Shown one piece after another: positions 44,052-54,687 of a stretch of 64,000 nucleotides of DNA (position 1 is the stretch's first letter; the number at the start of each line of letters is the position of its first letter). The stretch is from Aureobasidium sp. EXF-3400 (Eukaryota; Ascomycota; Dothideomycetes; Dothideales; Saccotheciaceae). The position numbers and the translations under genes are program-made. Where the stretch lies: assembly GCA_024195585.1 (NCBI GenBank), contig SWBL01000183.1, forward strand, positions 35,767 through 99,766, read 5' to 3'. The notes under the pieces are model-generated. The model was not told where the DNA came from and did not search any database. It saw only the letters and a program-made list of their open reading frames with translations.

Positions 44052-44380
44052 ACTAGCTCATGAGTCTTTGCGTCTCATCAACGAGCACAGCGAGAGTGAA
44101 GGACGAGTAGCCATTCGTGTTGCTAAGACAGTCTAATGCTTAACATGGGCGATGTACTCTACCAATAGATGGCCGGCACGTCTCGAAGTCAACATCTGGT
44201 AAACATCGGCAGTGTTCACTACATATTATGAGTAGAATGTTGACTCTGTTTCGACTGGTACTAGACGAAACTCCTGAAAGGGATTTGCGATCATTGCTTT
44301 CTTATCTGAACGAAGTGTCGGGAGTCTGTGGTTCAAGGCAGCGCCGTGAGGGTTGCTTTTCATCCATGAAGCAGCCAGGA
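44052..44380. other. intergenic spacer
   Basis: A 330-bp spacer between the GH43 relic start and the stop of the CID-domain gene, both on the minus strand. Nothing was recognised in it apart from shadow frames. Confidence 0.4.
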
Positions 44381-45797
44381 TTAGTATGGTCGATAACCTC
44401 CACCACCACTACCACGATCCCAGCCTCGGCCTCGTCCGCGCCAGTTTCCTCCTCCCCTGCCGCCCGGCATCTCGTCACCTCGCCAACCTGTATTGTTCCC
44501 CCGACCATAGTCATTCTGCCTATAGTTGGACCCAACATTGTACGATGCATCTCTGTTCGGCGGTGGCATGTTCGGTGGAAGACCTGTGTGGAAAGCTGGA
44601 GGCTGGACCATTTCTGGCGGAGGTGGAGGCATCCAGTTCTGTGGACGCTCTGGTCCAGTGGGGGGATTTTTCTCGATATTCTGGAAGATTTTCATAAAAG
44701 GCACGCTGAAGCCGTAGTATCCTTCGACCACTTTGTAGTCGGGCCTGTCTTCGTTGCTCATTGGATCTCTGCTTAGCCGAAGACCCAGACCATTGAGGAC
44801 GAACTCATTCTCATCCGCCGTCGTAGATACGTTGGGTACCGCATCGATGTCCCTGCATTCCTCGATGTGATCGAGAACTGTTTCCATCATGTCAGGGTCG
44901 GTTGAACCAGTGGGCATGTCGAGCGGTTTGATTTGACCTGTTCTCACAGGATTGCCGGGTTTTGTGGTCTTCATTGCGTGTACCATGGTGCCAACTGGAA
45001 GGTCGAACCAGGCATCCCTTAGGCCGGTGTTTGGAATGTCATTCTCAACACTTTCGGAATATATTCTGGTGATCAGCTTGTCGTAGTGTGACGGGTGGGT
45101 CCTTGCTGTCCAATGCAGCCACCCGGTATAAGCTTGACGTGCGATATTGCGGAGTTCCAGACGTATGCGCTTGGTGAACAGGCGCTCTTGAGTCCAGTGA
45201 TGGAGCAGACAGGCCAGGTCTTGGTGAAGAATAAGAGCCTGGACACCGCGACTGGCAGCAGCGAATGAGACAAGTTGGAAAACAGTGGGCTCGATAGCTT
45301 TGGCAAAGGTCAAGTAGGTTTCGAGCGGCTTGCGAAGTAGTCGGCCTGGATTTTGACGAATGCGGAGGAAGATGGCATCTATTAGATGTAGTAGAGCAAA
45401 AGCAATTTGAGCGCGGGACAAGGCAGATTTGTCCGAATCAGAGTGGATGTTGAGTGGCAGCAAAGAATGCGAGAGTTTCAGGAGATAGTCTCCAAAAGCG
45501 GCAACCCTGCGGCGCGACTTGGCAACATGGCACACAATCCAGGCAAGACACTTTTTGAACTGGGATCAGTTTAGCGATGGATGCGATTTAGAAGATTAAA
45601 AACTCGGAAAAGACCTCTTTGGTGCAGCATGTGGTGTCGTTCAAGGCGAGCTGTAGCAGATTGTGGAAGTTGTTCACATCGGAGGAATCGAGAGTGGATC
45701 TCTTGGACTGTCCAGTGGTTAGGCAGCCAACGAGCTTGCCCTTTGCAAGGAGTAATCCAACATCGGCTTTGGATGTTTGAGAGGTCCTTGGATCCAT
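44381..45797 (-). CDS. CID-domain protein with RGG-rich tail (RNA polymerase II CTD interaction)
   Basis: Exons 45615-45797 and 44381-45559 with a 55-bp intron encode 453 residues from MDPRTSQTSKADVGLLLAKG. The N-terminal ~150 residues form an all-helical CTD-interacting domain of the type in 3'-end processing and termination factors (DVNNFHNLLQLALND, FKKCLAWIVCHVAKSRRRVA, FGDYLLKLSHSL). The middle holds acidic and conserved stretches (FVLNGLGLRLSRDPMSNEDR), then Pro-rich and Arg/Gly-rich segments (RGGGNWRGRGRGWDRGSGGG) that usually bind RNA. The role is likely pre-mRNA 3' processing or transcript surveillance in the nucleus. The intron donor is an unusual GTCTTT; the acceptor at ATCCCAG restores the helix in frame. 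Confidence 0.7.
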
Positions 45798-46270
45798 GCT
45801 TGATGGAGGTGGATAGTAGTGAGACAGAACTATGGCAGATTGGAGGAGGGAAGGAGCGTTCAGCAAATTGTGGTTGATACCTAGACGACCACGGCTCTGA
45901 AGAGAGCTTGTTGCAAACGCTGAACGCCAATAGGTAGTTGTAGCGATCAAAACAGAGTGAGTTCTTTAGACTAGACAACGAATGCTGTCGCCAAAGGGTG
46001 GGCTGGCGCTTGACAAGCGGACACAAGTCTCGGCTCGTCTCTTGGCCCGCCGTCGGGGAAGTTCAGGGTCCCTTCGGCTGTTTGGATATTAAGACGCTAC
46101 GTCACGCTCTCAAATGCTGCTTGTCAGTCTATCCCGTCCGTCTTGACAAGCTGACCATCTCGCCGACCTACAAGACTGGATTCACGCCGTGCCTTGTCTA
46201 GAGCCGCCGTCGCACCTTTGGACAGCTCGGCCAGCCTGTCAGGACTCGTCCGTCTCGCCCTGCCTGCATC
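45798..46270. other. divergent promoter region, CID gene/HID1
   Basis: The 473 bp between the divergent CID-domain gene and HID1 should hold both promoters. A minus-strand frame continues upstream of the chosen CID start to 45950, but its sequence there is not family-like. Confidence 0.4.
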
Positions 46271-49075
46271 ATGGGCGCCGTTCAGAGTGACCTCAAGTCC
46301 AACATTGTCCAGGCCTCATCCGGCGATGTTGCCATTTCCCCCACCTTGACCGAATTCTGGCAGACTGTAACTATCGCCAATTCTTCTCTCTTTACCCTCT
46401 GGCTTCTGCTGACGCGCCCTCACTCCAGTTCTGGCAACGACCAGAAACCGCCGAACATGTCTTCGAGACCATTACTCCATCCGACCTGCGCACCATGCGC
46501 GATGACCCCAAATCCTTCAAGAATTTCGAAACCTTGATCCTGACCCTGTCTCTTCACTTGATCCATTTGCGCTGGGCCGACGACTCTCTCTTTGAGAAAG
46601 ATGCTGCCGCCTTTATCCGTGAGGCTTTGAATTGCGTTCGCACTCTCACCCGAGTCCTTCCTTTCGTCTACGAGTGTGATCGCTTGTCCACCTGGGAGCA
46701 GTCCTTCTTCTGGGAGCCCACAGACAAGCTGTCTCAGCCCACCATCTCCCGGAACATTCCTGGTGAATCCACCACAGCAGAGACTCTGGACCACTCGGGT
46801 AGCTCATCACACCGCGACCCCTCGAAATGCCTTGGTGTCGAGCTCATCGACACCCTTCTGGATCTGGCCTTCTGGTCAGGCTTCACACTTCCCATCAACA
46901 TGAATGGCAAAAATGGTCCTACTTATGGCTTCTGGCAAAGTGGAATCGCCTACGAACGACGCTTGGAAACTAGCAAAGAATTCGAGAGCAGGAGGACTGA
47001 GATCATGCAACTCCTTCTGGTCCTTGAGAGCAAGTGCATCTACAAGCCTGCCAACGCCTTCACCACTTTTGGCTGTGAGGCTATTGATTTCATCTCGAAT
47101 CATCACGACCGCAAGAAGGTCCAATACCTCCTGTGTTCTCTTTTGAACACCGTCTTGAAGTATCAGCCCGACGCTCGATACCTTTCGCCATCACCTAGAG
47201 AGGTACACGAAACTCATGTTCGCACATGCTTGCACTTCCTACAAGTCAATCTTTTGAATAGAACGCCTTGGGTTGAAGGTTCTGCTCCTCCAGACAATCG
47301 GTTCCGTGATCTTTTCTCGCACCTACACAAAGCAACACACCTACAATTTTTGGCCGATGGAATACTCAAGATACTGCGGCAACCGCTCGAAGCAAACAGT
47401 AACGGATTGAACATTGTACAGAGACCGCTTGTCTGGGCCCATGAGATCATCCCCCTCTTGTGGGAGTCCCTGTACTCGAACAAGTATTTCCGTGCATTCA
47501 TCTGCGAAACTGGTCGCCAGTTCGAGCTAACTGTGTTCCTCCTGTTCTATATCTTGGACCCTAACAAGAACGTAGAAGGAGTAAAACGAGTGAGTCTGTT
47601 GTGTGTACAGACAATGAGCGAAAATCCTGAGTACGGCATCTCCTTGAACAAGCAGTTTGAGGGCCATGACAATCTTCCGTCGTTCATGCAGATCAAAAAC
47701 TTCCACGGATCTTATGCCGACTATCTGTTTACTGTAAGATATACAGCACGCTCTTGACTCCCATCGTATGCTGACACACTTCAAGTGGTTACTCACTCTT
47801 CTGAGACCTAACAAAAATGGCCATCTGGACGCCATGGCTGCTGCGCTAGTCGGAATCATTGTCAACGTGTCTCCATACATTTCTCACCTCGGCCGAGCAA
47901 CAAGTTTGAAACTGATCCAACTTGTGGACCTGTATACACGGAACTCTCTATCGACTAGCGTTGAGATGAATGCCATGGTCTTGACTCACATGGTCCGCGC
48001 GGTAAACTCAATGCTGGAAGAATACAAACCTGGAACAGGTTCGTTACACTTGCATAGATGGGGAAGTGAAACTGATATGTATATCTTAGAAAACGATAAC
48101 TTGCTTTGGGCCATCTGGAAATATGGGACTACATTTGAACATCTAGCAGATCTCAGAATGGAGGTCGACCCAAGCTTCAAACAAGTGATGGAGCAGATTC
48201 GCGAAAGCGGTATCACAGAGCCGACGTTGTGTCCGGATGGCACTGTGCTACACCCCTTAATCGCGGCTAGTGATATAGCCAACTTGGACAAAGACAAGGC
48301 TCCTCGACCACGTCTCGGAAGAGGACGCACATGGCTAGAACTTCGCGATATTTACAATCCAGCAACATCTCCAGTTGTGCCTCCGGTAGATGATATGCCG
48401 CCGCCGAACGGGGATAATGTTGCAGAGAAACAGCCTTCAGTATCTTCGAGGGCTGTTGGCAAACAACCCGAAAAGGGAAAGGAGTCTGCAGATTTTGAAG
48501 AGGAAAAGGCAAGAGCACTGACCTCACCAACTACAGACATGGAGATAGTACGTTTGCACAACCAATTAGGTATATTATGTACTGACCAAGGACAGGTTCG
48601 AACATGGGTACCACAAATGCCTCTCCTGACAACACTGTCGCTACTTCTAGCACTACAAGCATGGACAGCAAAGTTGTTGGAGGATAGAGGTATGGAGGGC
48701 AGCCAAGAAGCTGTAGACGGGCTGGGCATGGATGAAGTGCTACAACCAGTACGGAACTTGGGCCATATCTCCGTGGAGACGACGACTCGAAACATCCACA
48801 CGTTCCCCATGACAGCCCCCTTCTCGGAAGCGTACGCGGCTTTCTACTGGGGTCTTGTGGTCTCCCAAGATTTGCAACATGCGTCGACGTCTGGAAGTGG
48901 TATCTGGAGCAGCACAAACGTCAGATTGTTCAAGATCCGAGCTGGCGAGGTTGTGCCGCCAAGCTTGTTGAGTCCCAAGGGAGCAGTGGATGCACTTGGA
49001 GAGAGCTTGGTAAGTGGTGTGCAAAATCTGGCATTGAAGTTTCGACAGCAGCTGAATGGTGGCTCTGAGGCATGA
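46271..49075 (+). CDS. HID1: HID1/ECM30-family Golgi-associated protein
   Basis: HID1 proteins act at the trans-Golgi in protein sorting. Predicted exons are 46271-46366, 46429-47733, 47786-48038, 48090-48547 and 48596-49075, giving 863 residues. The N-terminus MGAVQS fits the N-myristoylation motif known for HID1. Further hallmarks are EFWQTFWQRP across the first junction, ALNCVRTLTRVLPFVYE, LDLAFWSGFTLP and the helical repeats with NGHLDAMAAALVGIIVNVSP. Two of the introns (51 bp at 48039-48089, 48 bp at 48548-48595) lack stops and are multiples of three, so an unspliced frame also exists. Their good donors (GTTCGT, GTACGT), branch-like ACTGA and AG ends favour splicing. A disordered, Pro/Glu-rich insert lies at about 680-760. 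Confidence 0.85.
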
Positions 49076-49311
49076 TTATAAGCAGGGCGGAGTAGATAAT
49101 TCTTGGACATCGCATTAAAGGCTGGGGTGGTTGCAGAGCGGATACCCAGGGAGTTTAATTGGCGCAGATGGATATAGGAGGGAACTATAGGGAAATCTCA
49201 AAATCATTCATGCATACTGGCACCTCGAGGGACACGATGTGAGACAGAATCTTTCAGCTTGATTGTAGGTGCTGTTTTCCAGCTTTGTATCTACAGGCTC
49301 TTGAGAGACAT

Positions 49312-50091
49312 TTAAGCCTTCTCGTAGATCCAGTCGTTCTGGGCAAGCTTCCAGGAGTTGAGCTCGTCCTTCTTGAACCAGAGGGCAATCTCCTTCTGGG
49401 CGTTCTCGACGGTGTCGGAACCGTGGCAGACGTTGCGGCCGACGTCAATGGCGAAGTCGCCACGGATGGTGCCGGGGGCGGAGGCGAGGGGGTTGGTGGC
49501 ACCGAGGAGGGTACGGCCGGTCTTGACGGCGTCACGGCCCTCCCAGACCATGGCGCAGATGGGGCCAGAGCTCATGTCTGTAGTCCAGTGTAAGCAGCTG
49601 ATGTTTAGCTTCTAAAGATATGGATTGACGTACAAGAGATCAAACCTCTGAAGAAAGGCTTGTCGCTGAGGTCAGCGTAGTGCTTCTCGAGGTGCTCCTG
49701 GCCAGGGGTGGCTGCATTGACATGTTAGTGTGCGTCCTGGGGGGCAGAGCATGGGACAGGGAACTGACTGAGCCTAGATTGACATATTAGCACATCGTCT
49801 GTAGCCGCTGGATGTTTTATACTCACTTGATGGCGGCCATCTTAAATCCTTTCGACTCGAAGCGAGAGATAATGGGGCCGATCAGGCCGCGCTGCACACC
49901 ATCGGGCTGCCGGAAAAAATTGAGTCAGTATATGTATATTCTATACGGGTGTCCGAGCAAAACTGAGCCTGGAATTTGGTGAGGCAGCGCCAAAATTGCG
50001 CTGTGGGGAGGGCTCATGCTTGCTCGGAGTCAGGATTCATCGATCTCTCACGAACCTTGATAGCGATGAAAGTTTGCTCAGAGGAAGACAT
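49312..50091 (-). CDS. NDK1: nucleoside diphosphate kinase (NDK1) with a predicted 5-nt micro-exon
   Basis: NDK transfers phosphate from ATP to other nucleoside diphosphates through a phosphohistidine. Five minus-strand exons are predicted: 50056-50091, 49827-49906, 49769-49773, 49634-49711 and 49312-49577. Together they encode 154 residues, the standard length. The active-site His118 (GRNVCHGSD) and the nucleotide-binding stretches [20 protein letters not shown] and [15 protein letters not shown] are intact. Exon 3 is only GCTCA. It supplies Leu and parts of the Lys and Thr codons in the invariant KLTTP segment and is needed to keep frame, since joining exon 2 directly to exon 4 shifts it. 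Flanking signals are GTGAGT..ATCTAG and GTCAGT..ATGCAG. The enzyme follows thymidylate kinase in dTTP synthesis. Confidence 0.93.
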
Positions 50092-50249
50092 TGTTGCAGG
50101 TGTTGTGAGTTGCTTGATGGTATAGAGAAAAGAACAACTCAGGTAGGGGTCACAGAAGCTGAGGTCTTGGCTGGCTCGAGCGTAACCGTGTGCACGGACT
50201 GGACTCAAGGTCCGTGGTTCAGCCGTTTCACTCTCGACTTGCGGTCAAA

Positions 50250-51071
50250 TTACGCTGTTGCAGTTAATTCGGGTTCATGGTCATGATCGGTCGCCAAGAG
50301 GCGCTGTATACCAACATCCTCCTCGTCTCCAGAATCAGAGCCTCCAAAGTCTTGGTGGCGCTTCTTCATGGCCTCAACCAGAATCTCCTTGGCACTGGAA
50401 CTGGGTTGGACATTACCATGATAGAGGTGGAGAAGATCTGAAAGGCACCTTTACGATTATTCTCGTTGGCAGACCAGTACTTGACGGTGGTCTGGATGAC
50501 ATAGGGCGACCCATAGCAAAAGGAGGTGATAGTGAGGAAAACTGAGGGGAAACAGGTGTCTCCTTGCCGTGTTCTACAACTCTTGCGGATTCCTTCGATG
50601 ACACTCTGTCTGACTTTTGCTTGAAGTGTGGGACTGAAGTGGACTCTTGCTCTCGTTCATTGCTTGTGGTGTCAGCACCAGCCTTGGTAATGACGTTCTG
50701 GGGAAGAGAGTCGGACGAAACGGAATATGATGAGCTTGAGGAAGATGAAGAGCTGCTCTCATGCTCTGTCGATCTCATACCGCTATCAACTGTCTCATCC
50801 TCTCAATGAGAACCACTACCTTTAGAAGACTGATCTGGAATCACCTAGTCAGGAACACAGAGGAGAGAAAAGTGAACGATCACCCACTTAGCATGTAAGA
50901 AGGCACATGCTCTATGAAGGCACGCTCTGAGGAGGAAGGCACACTCGGAGGTCTAACTTGCCTCCGATTGTATCTTCCTCATGCCTCTTGTTCAGACGAA
51001 TAACTACATGCCAGCTACCGAGCTATGTTGCAAGCAGCTTCTGCCTTATCCTGCGTATTAAACTGATGCAT
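50250..51071 (-). CDS. hypothetical Ser-rich protein, five small exons
   Basis: No family is recognised. A consistent minus-strand model joins 51019-51071, 50888-50952, 50820-50834, 50455-50765 and 50250-50387 into 193 residues. It starts MHQFNTQDKAEAACNIAR, runs through SVPSSSERAFIEHVPSYM and a poly-Ser stretch, and ends EILVEAMKKRHQDFGGSDSG plus an acidic tail. Introns have ordinary sizes (46-67 bp is typical here). The 15-nt third exon may be optional because skipping it keeps the frame. Near the last junction a different frame (VIQTTVKYWSANENNRKGAF) looks equally protein-like, so the C-terminal part is uncertain. The start lies 183 bp from the divergent glucosidase II gene. Confidence 0.45.
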
Positions 51072-51254
51072 TCATATTCGATTGATTATCGTGTTGCGAC
51101 CTCCCAAGTGCCTCCTATCCACAGAATCAGGCCTGTGCACGGCCCCTTCGTCATGTCGAGCTTCCAAAATGTGGGGCTGTCTGTTTCCATCTGGGGTGCG
51201 GCCAGCTGTAACTATAAGGTGTCAAGTAATTGTAGCCGCACCATTGGCACAACA

Positions 51255-54200
51255 TGGCTGCTGCACTGACAGCACTTTCGTCCAGATGGACTCAGCTGCT
51301 TCTGCTGGTTGCAGCTCTATGCTGCCTATTTTCCCCAGCCGGTAAGTCTTATTCAAGGGCATCTAGAAGGGTCAATAGCTTAACTCATACAAGTGTCTGT
51401 GAAGCACGAGAACTTCAAAACCTGTGATCAGTCAGGCTTCTGTAAACGTAACAGAGCCTACGCCGACTCGGCCGCCTCTTTATCCTCCTCATGGACCAGC
51501 CCTTATGCCCTCGACTCCGCATCTATCACCTTCTCCAACGGCCAGTTATCGGGAACTATCCTCAAGACCATTGCAACCTCTGACCAAGCCGTCCGTCTGC
51601 CCGTCATCATCTCCTTTTTTGAATCTGGTACCGCCAGGATCACTGTGGATGAAGAGAAGCGTCAGAAGGGAGCTATTGAGCTTCGTCATGGCTCAAAAGC
51701 CCGTAAAGAGCGTTACAACGAGGCTGAGAAGTGGGCTATTGTTGGTGGAACTAAGCTCAGCTCTGGTGCTGCCACTGCTAAGGATGCTGAAGCTGGTACC
51801 ACTAAAATCTCGTATGGTCCTGGAAGCAAGTTCGAGGCCATCATCACTCACTCTCCCTTCGGCATCGAGTTCAAGAGGGACGGAGAGACGCACATCAAGC
51901 TAAACGACAGAGGATTGATGAACGTCGAGCACTGGCGCCCCAAAGTCGACAAGCCGCAAGAGGAAAAGAAGGAAGGCGAGGCTGAAGGCGACGAGGCGAA
52001 GAAGGAGGTGGCTGAAGACGAGAGCACATGGTGGGATGAGGCCTTCGGTGGAAACACAGACACCAAACCGCGAGGCCCTGAAAGTGTAGCCCTCGACGTT
52101 ACATTCCCTGGCTACGAACATGTCTTTGGTGTTCCTGAGCACACTGGCCCATTGTCTCTAAGACAGACTCGGTAGGTTTGAACTGCTTCATTATCATTGC
52201 AGTTGCTCGAATGCTCACAATATTCACAGTGGCGGCGAAGGCAACTTCAACGATCCCTACCGTCTTTACAATGCCGATGTTTTCGAATACGAGATGAACA
52301 GCCCCATGACTCTCTACGGAGCAATCCCTTTCATGCAAGCTCACAAGAAAGACTCGACTGTCGGTGTTTTCTGGCTTAACGCTGCAGAGACTTGGATCGA
52401 CATTGTCAAATCCAAGTCGAGTGCCAACCCCCTCAGTCTTGGAATTGGGTCTCATACTGACACACAGACTCACTGGTTCTCTGAGTCTGGTCTGCTTGAT
52501 ATCTTTGTTTTCCTTGGTCCTACGCCCAAGGACGTCATCTCGTCCTTCTCTGAATTGACCGGTTACACTCAGCTGCCTCAGCAATTCGCTATTGCCCACC
52601 ATCAATGTCGCTGGAACTACGTTACCGATGAAGATGTCAAGGACGTCGACCGCAAGTTTGATAAATCTCAAATCCCTTACGACGTCATCTGGCTCGACAT
52701 TGAGTACACTGACGGCAAGAAGTATTTCACCTGGGACCCTCTGACCTTCCCTAATCCGCTTGAAATGCAAAAGCAACTTGATGATCATGAGAGAAAGCTT
52801 GTTGCTATCATCGATCCTCATATCAAGAACGAGGGTGGTTACTCTGTTGTCGACGAGCTCAAGTCCAAGGATCTGGCAACTCACAACAAAGATGGTAACA
52901 TCTATGAAGGGTGGTGCTGGCCCGGCTCTTCTTACTGGGTTGATTGCTTCTCTCCTGCTGCCCGTAAGTGGTGGGCACAATTGTTCCAGTACGCAAAGTT
53001 TAAGGGTTCTGCTCACAACCTTTGGTTGTGGAATGACATGAACGAGCCTTCGGTTTTCAACGGCCCAGAGACTACGATGCCTAAAGACAACTTGCACCAT
53101 GGCAACTGGGAGCACAGGGATGTTCACAACCTCAACGGCCTCACACTTGTCAACGCCACTTTTGAAGGTCTGGTTGCACGCAACAAGGAAGAAGAGAAGG
53201 CCGGAGGAGTCAGACCCTTCGTCTTGACTCGCTCGTTCTATGCAGGCTCGCAACGCATGGGAGCCATGTGGACTGGTGATAACCAAGCAGACTGGGAACA
53301 CCTGGAAGCGTCTCTCCCCATGATTCTGTCTCTGGGTGTCTCTGGTTTCCCTTTTGCTGGCGCCGACGTTGGTGGTTTCTTTGGCAACCCTTCCCGAGAG
53401 CTGCTTACCCGCTGGTACCAGGCTGGAGCTTTCTACCCTTTCTTCCGTGCCCATGCTCACATTGATACTCGCCGCCGTGAACCTTATCTTCTACCCGACC
53501 TCGAGAAAGGCATCGTCACACAAGCTTTGAGACTTCGTTACGCCCTGCTTCCTGCATGGTACACGGCATTCCACACAGCAAGCAAGACTGGCGCGCCGAT
53601 TGTGCAGCCAATGTACTACGCACATCCAGGAGACGAGAAGGGCTTTGCCATCGATGACCAGATGTATCTTGGGTCGACTGGTCTACTGGTCAAGCCTGTC
53701 ACAAAGGAGGGCTCAACCAATGTCGACATTTATCTGCCAGACGGCGAGAAGTACTTTGACTACTCAGATTACACAACGTACAGCGGTCCTGGTCATGTCA
53801 AGATCGAGGCTCCTCTGGAAAAGATACCGCTTCTTATGAGAGGCGGTCACATCATTCCTAGACGTGATCGCCCAAGAAGATCTAGTGGGCTGATGAAGTT
53901 CGACCCTTTCACACTTGTAGTCGTTCTCGGTAACGACGGCAACGCGGAAGGTGAGCTTTACCTTGACGATGGCGAGTCTTACGAGTACGAGCAAGGTGCA
54001 TACATCCACCGCCGCTTCACATACACTGGCTCGACGTCGTCGCTTGCATCGGAAGATGTCAGCACCAAGGGTAAGAAGACGGAGCAGTACCTTCAGCAGA
54101 TGAAGAATGTCAGAGTAGAGAAGATTGTGATTGTAAATGCGCCGTCGTCATGGAAGAGCAAGACAGAGGTCGAGGTGTCGGAGGAGGGAGTTAGCAGTAG

Positions 54201-54321
54201 CGGTGAGAGCAAGAAGGCCGGATTCGGATTTATCAGTGGGGAATCAGGCAAGGCAGATTGGGCAGTTGTTAGAAACCCAGGCGTCAGCATTGGCGGTGGG
54301 TGGAAGATCAGCTTGGCATAA
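51255..54321 (+). CDS. ROT2: glucosidase II catalytic alpha subunit (GH31)
   Basis: The enzyme trims the two inner alpha-1,3-glucoses from N-glycans in the ER lumen, feeding glycoprotein quality control. Exons 51255-51342, 51394-52171 and 52230-54321 encode 985 residues. A signal peptide is clear (LLLLVAALCCLFSPA), followed by the conserved KTCDQSGFCKRNR. GH31 hallmarks are the nucleophile Asp in WLWNDMNEPSVF near residue 557, the acid/base region MGAMWTGDNQADW, and GVSGFPFAGADVGGFFGNP. The substrate-shaping block HHQCRWNYVTDEDV is also intact. The length matches fungal orthologues. The mature protein should form a heterodimer with the beta subunit, which is not encoded in this window. Confidence 0.95.
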
Positions 54322-54687
54322 ACAAAAGATAGACTAGAGGCAGACAGACTGCTACAGATATTGCATAGCGAGTTGACTGTCAATAATTCGACTGCCTGCA
54401 GGTGTGGCTGTGCGTGAGGCAGCATGATAAGAGAAGCTTGGAGCGGAACTCTAAACGTCTCTGGACGTGGAGAGCAACAGCGAAACGTCACCCGCAATTT
54501 AACCGCATAGGTGTCTCGCAAGTTGATTGCGAGCCTCACTAAACAGTGACCCTAATTACACCGCAATTGTGTTTTTTTGCCCTCCTCTTTGGCAGACAAT
54601 AGTCAAGACCTCTGCAGCCCGTTGTCAGGTCTCTCTCCCAGCACTCGATAGTCGCGCAACTAGCACACGCGCTGCTCCTCGCCAGAC
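54322..54687. other. intergenic spacer, VPS1 promoter side
   Basis: The 366-bp spacer between two plus-strand genes should hold the VPS1 promoter. A pyrimidine-rich run at about 54575-54640 fits the VPS1 leader. Nothing else was recognised. Confidence 0.4.
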
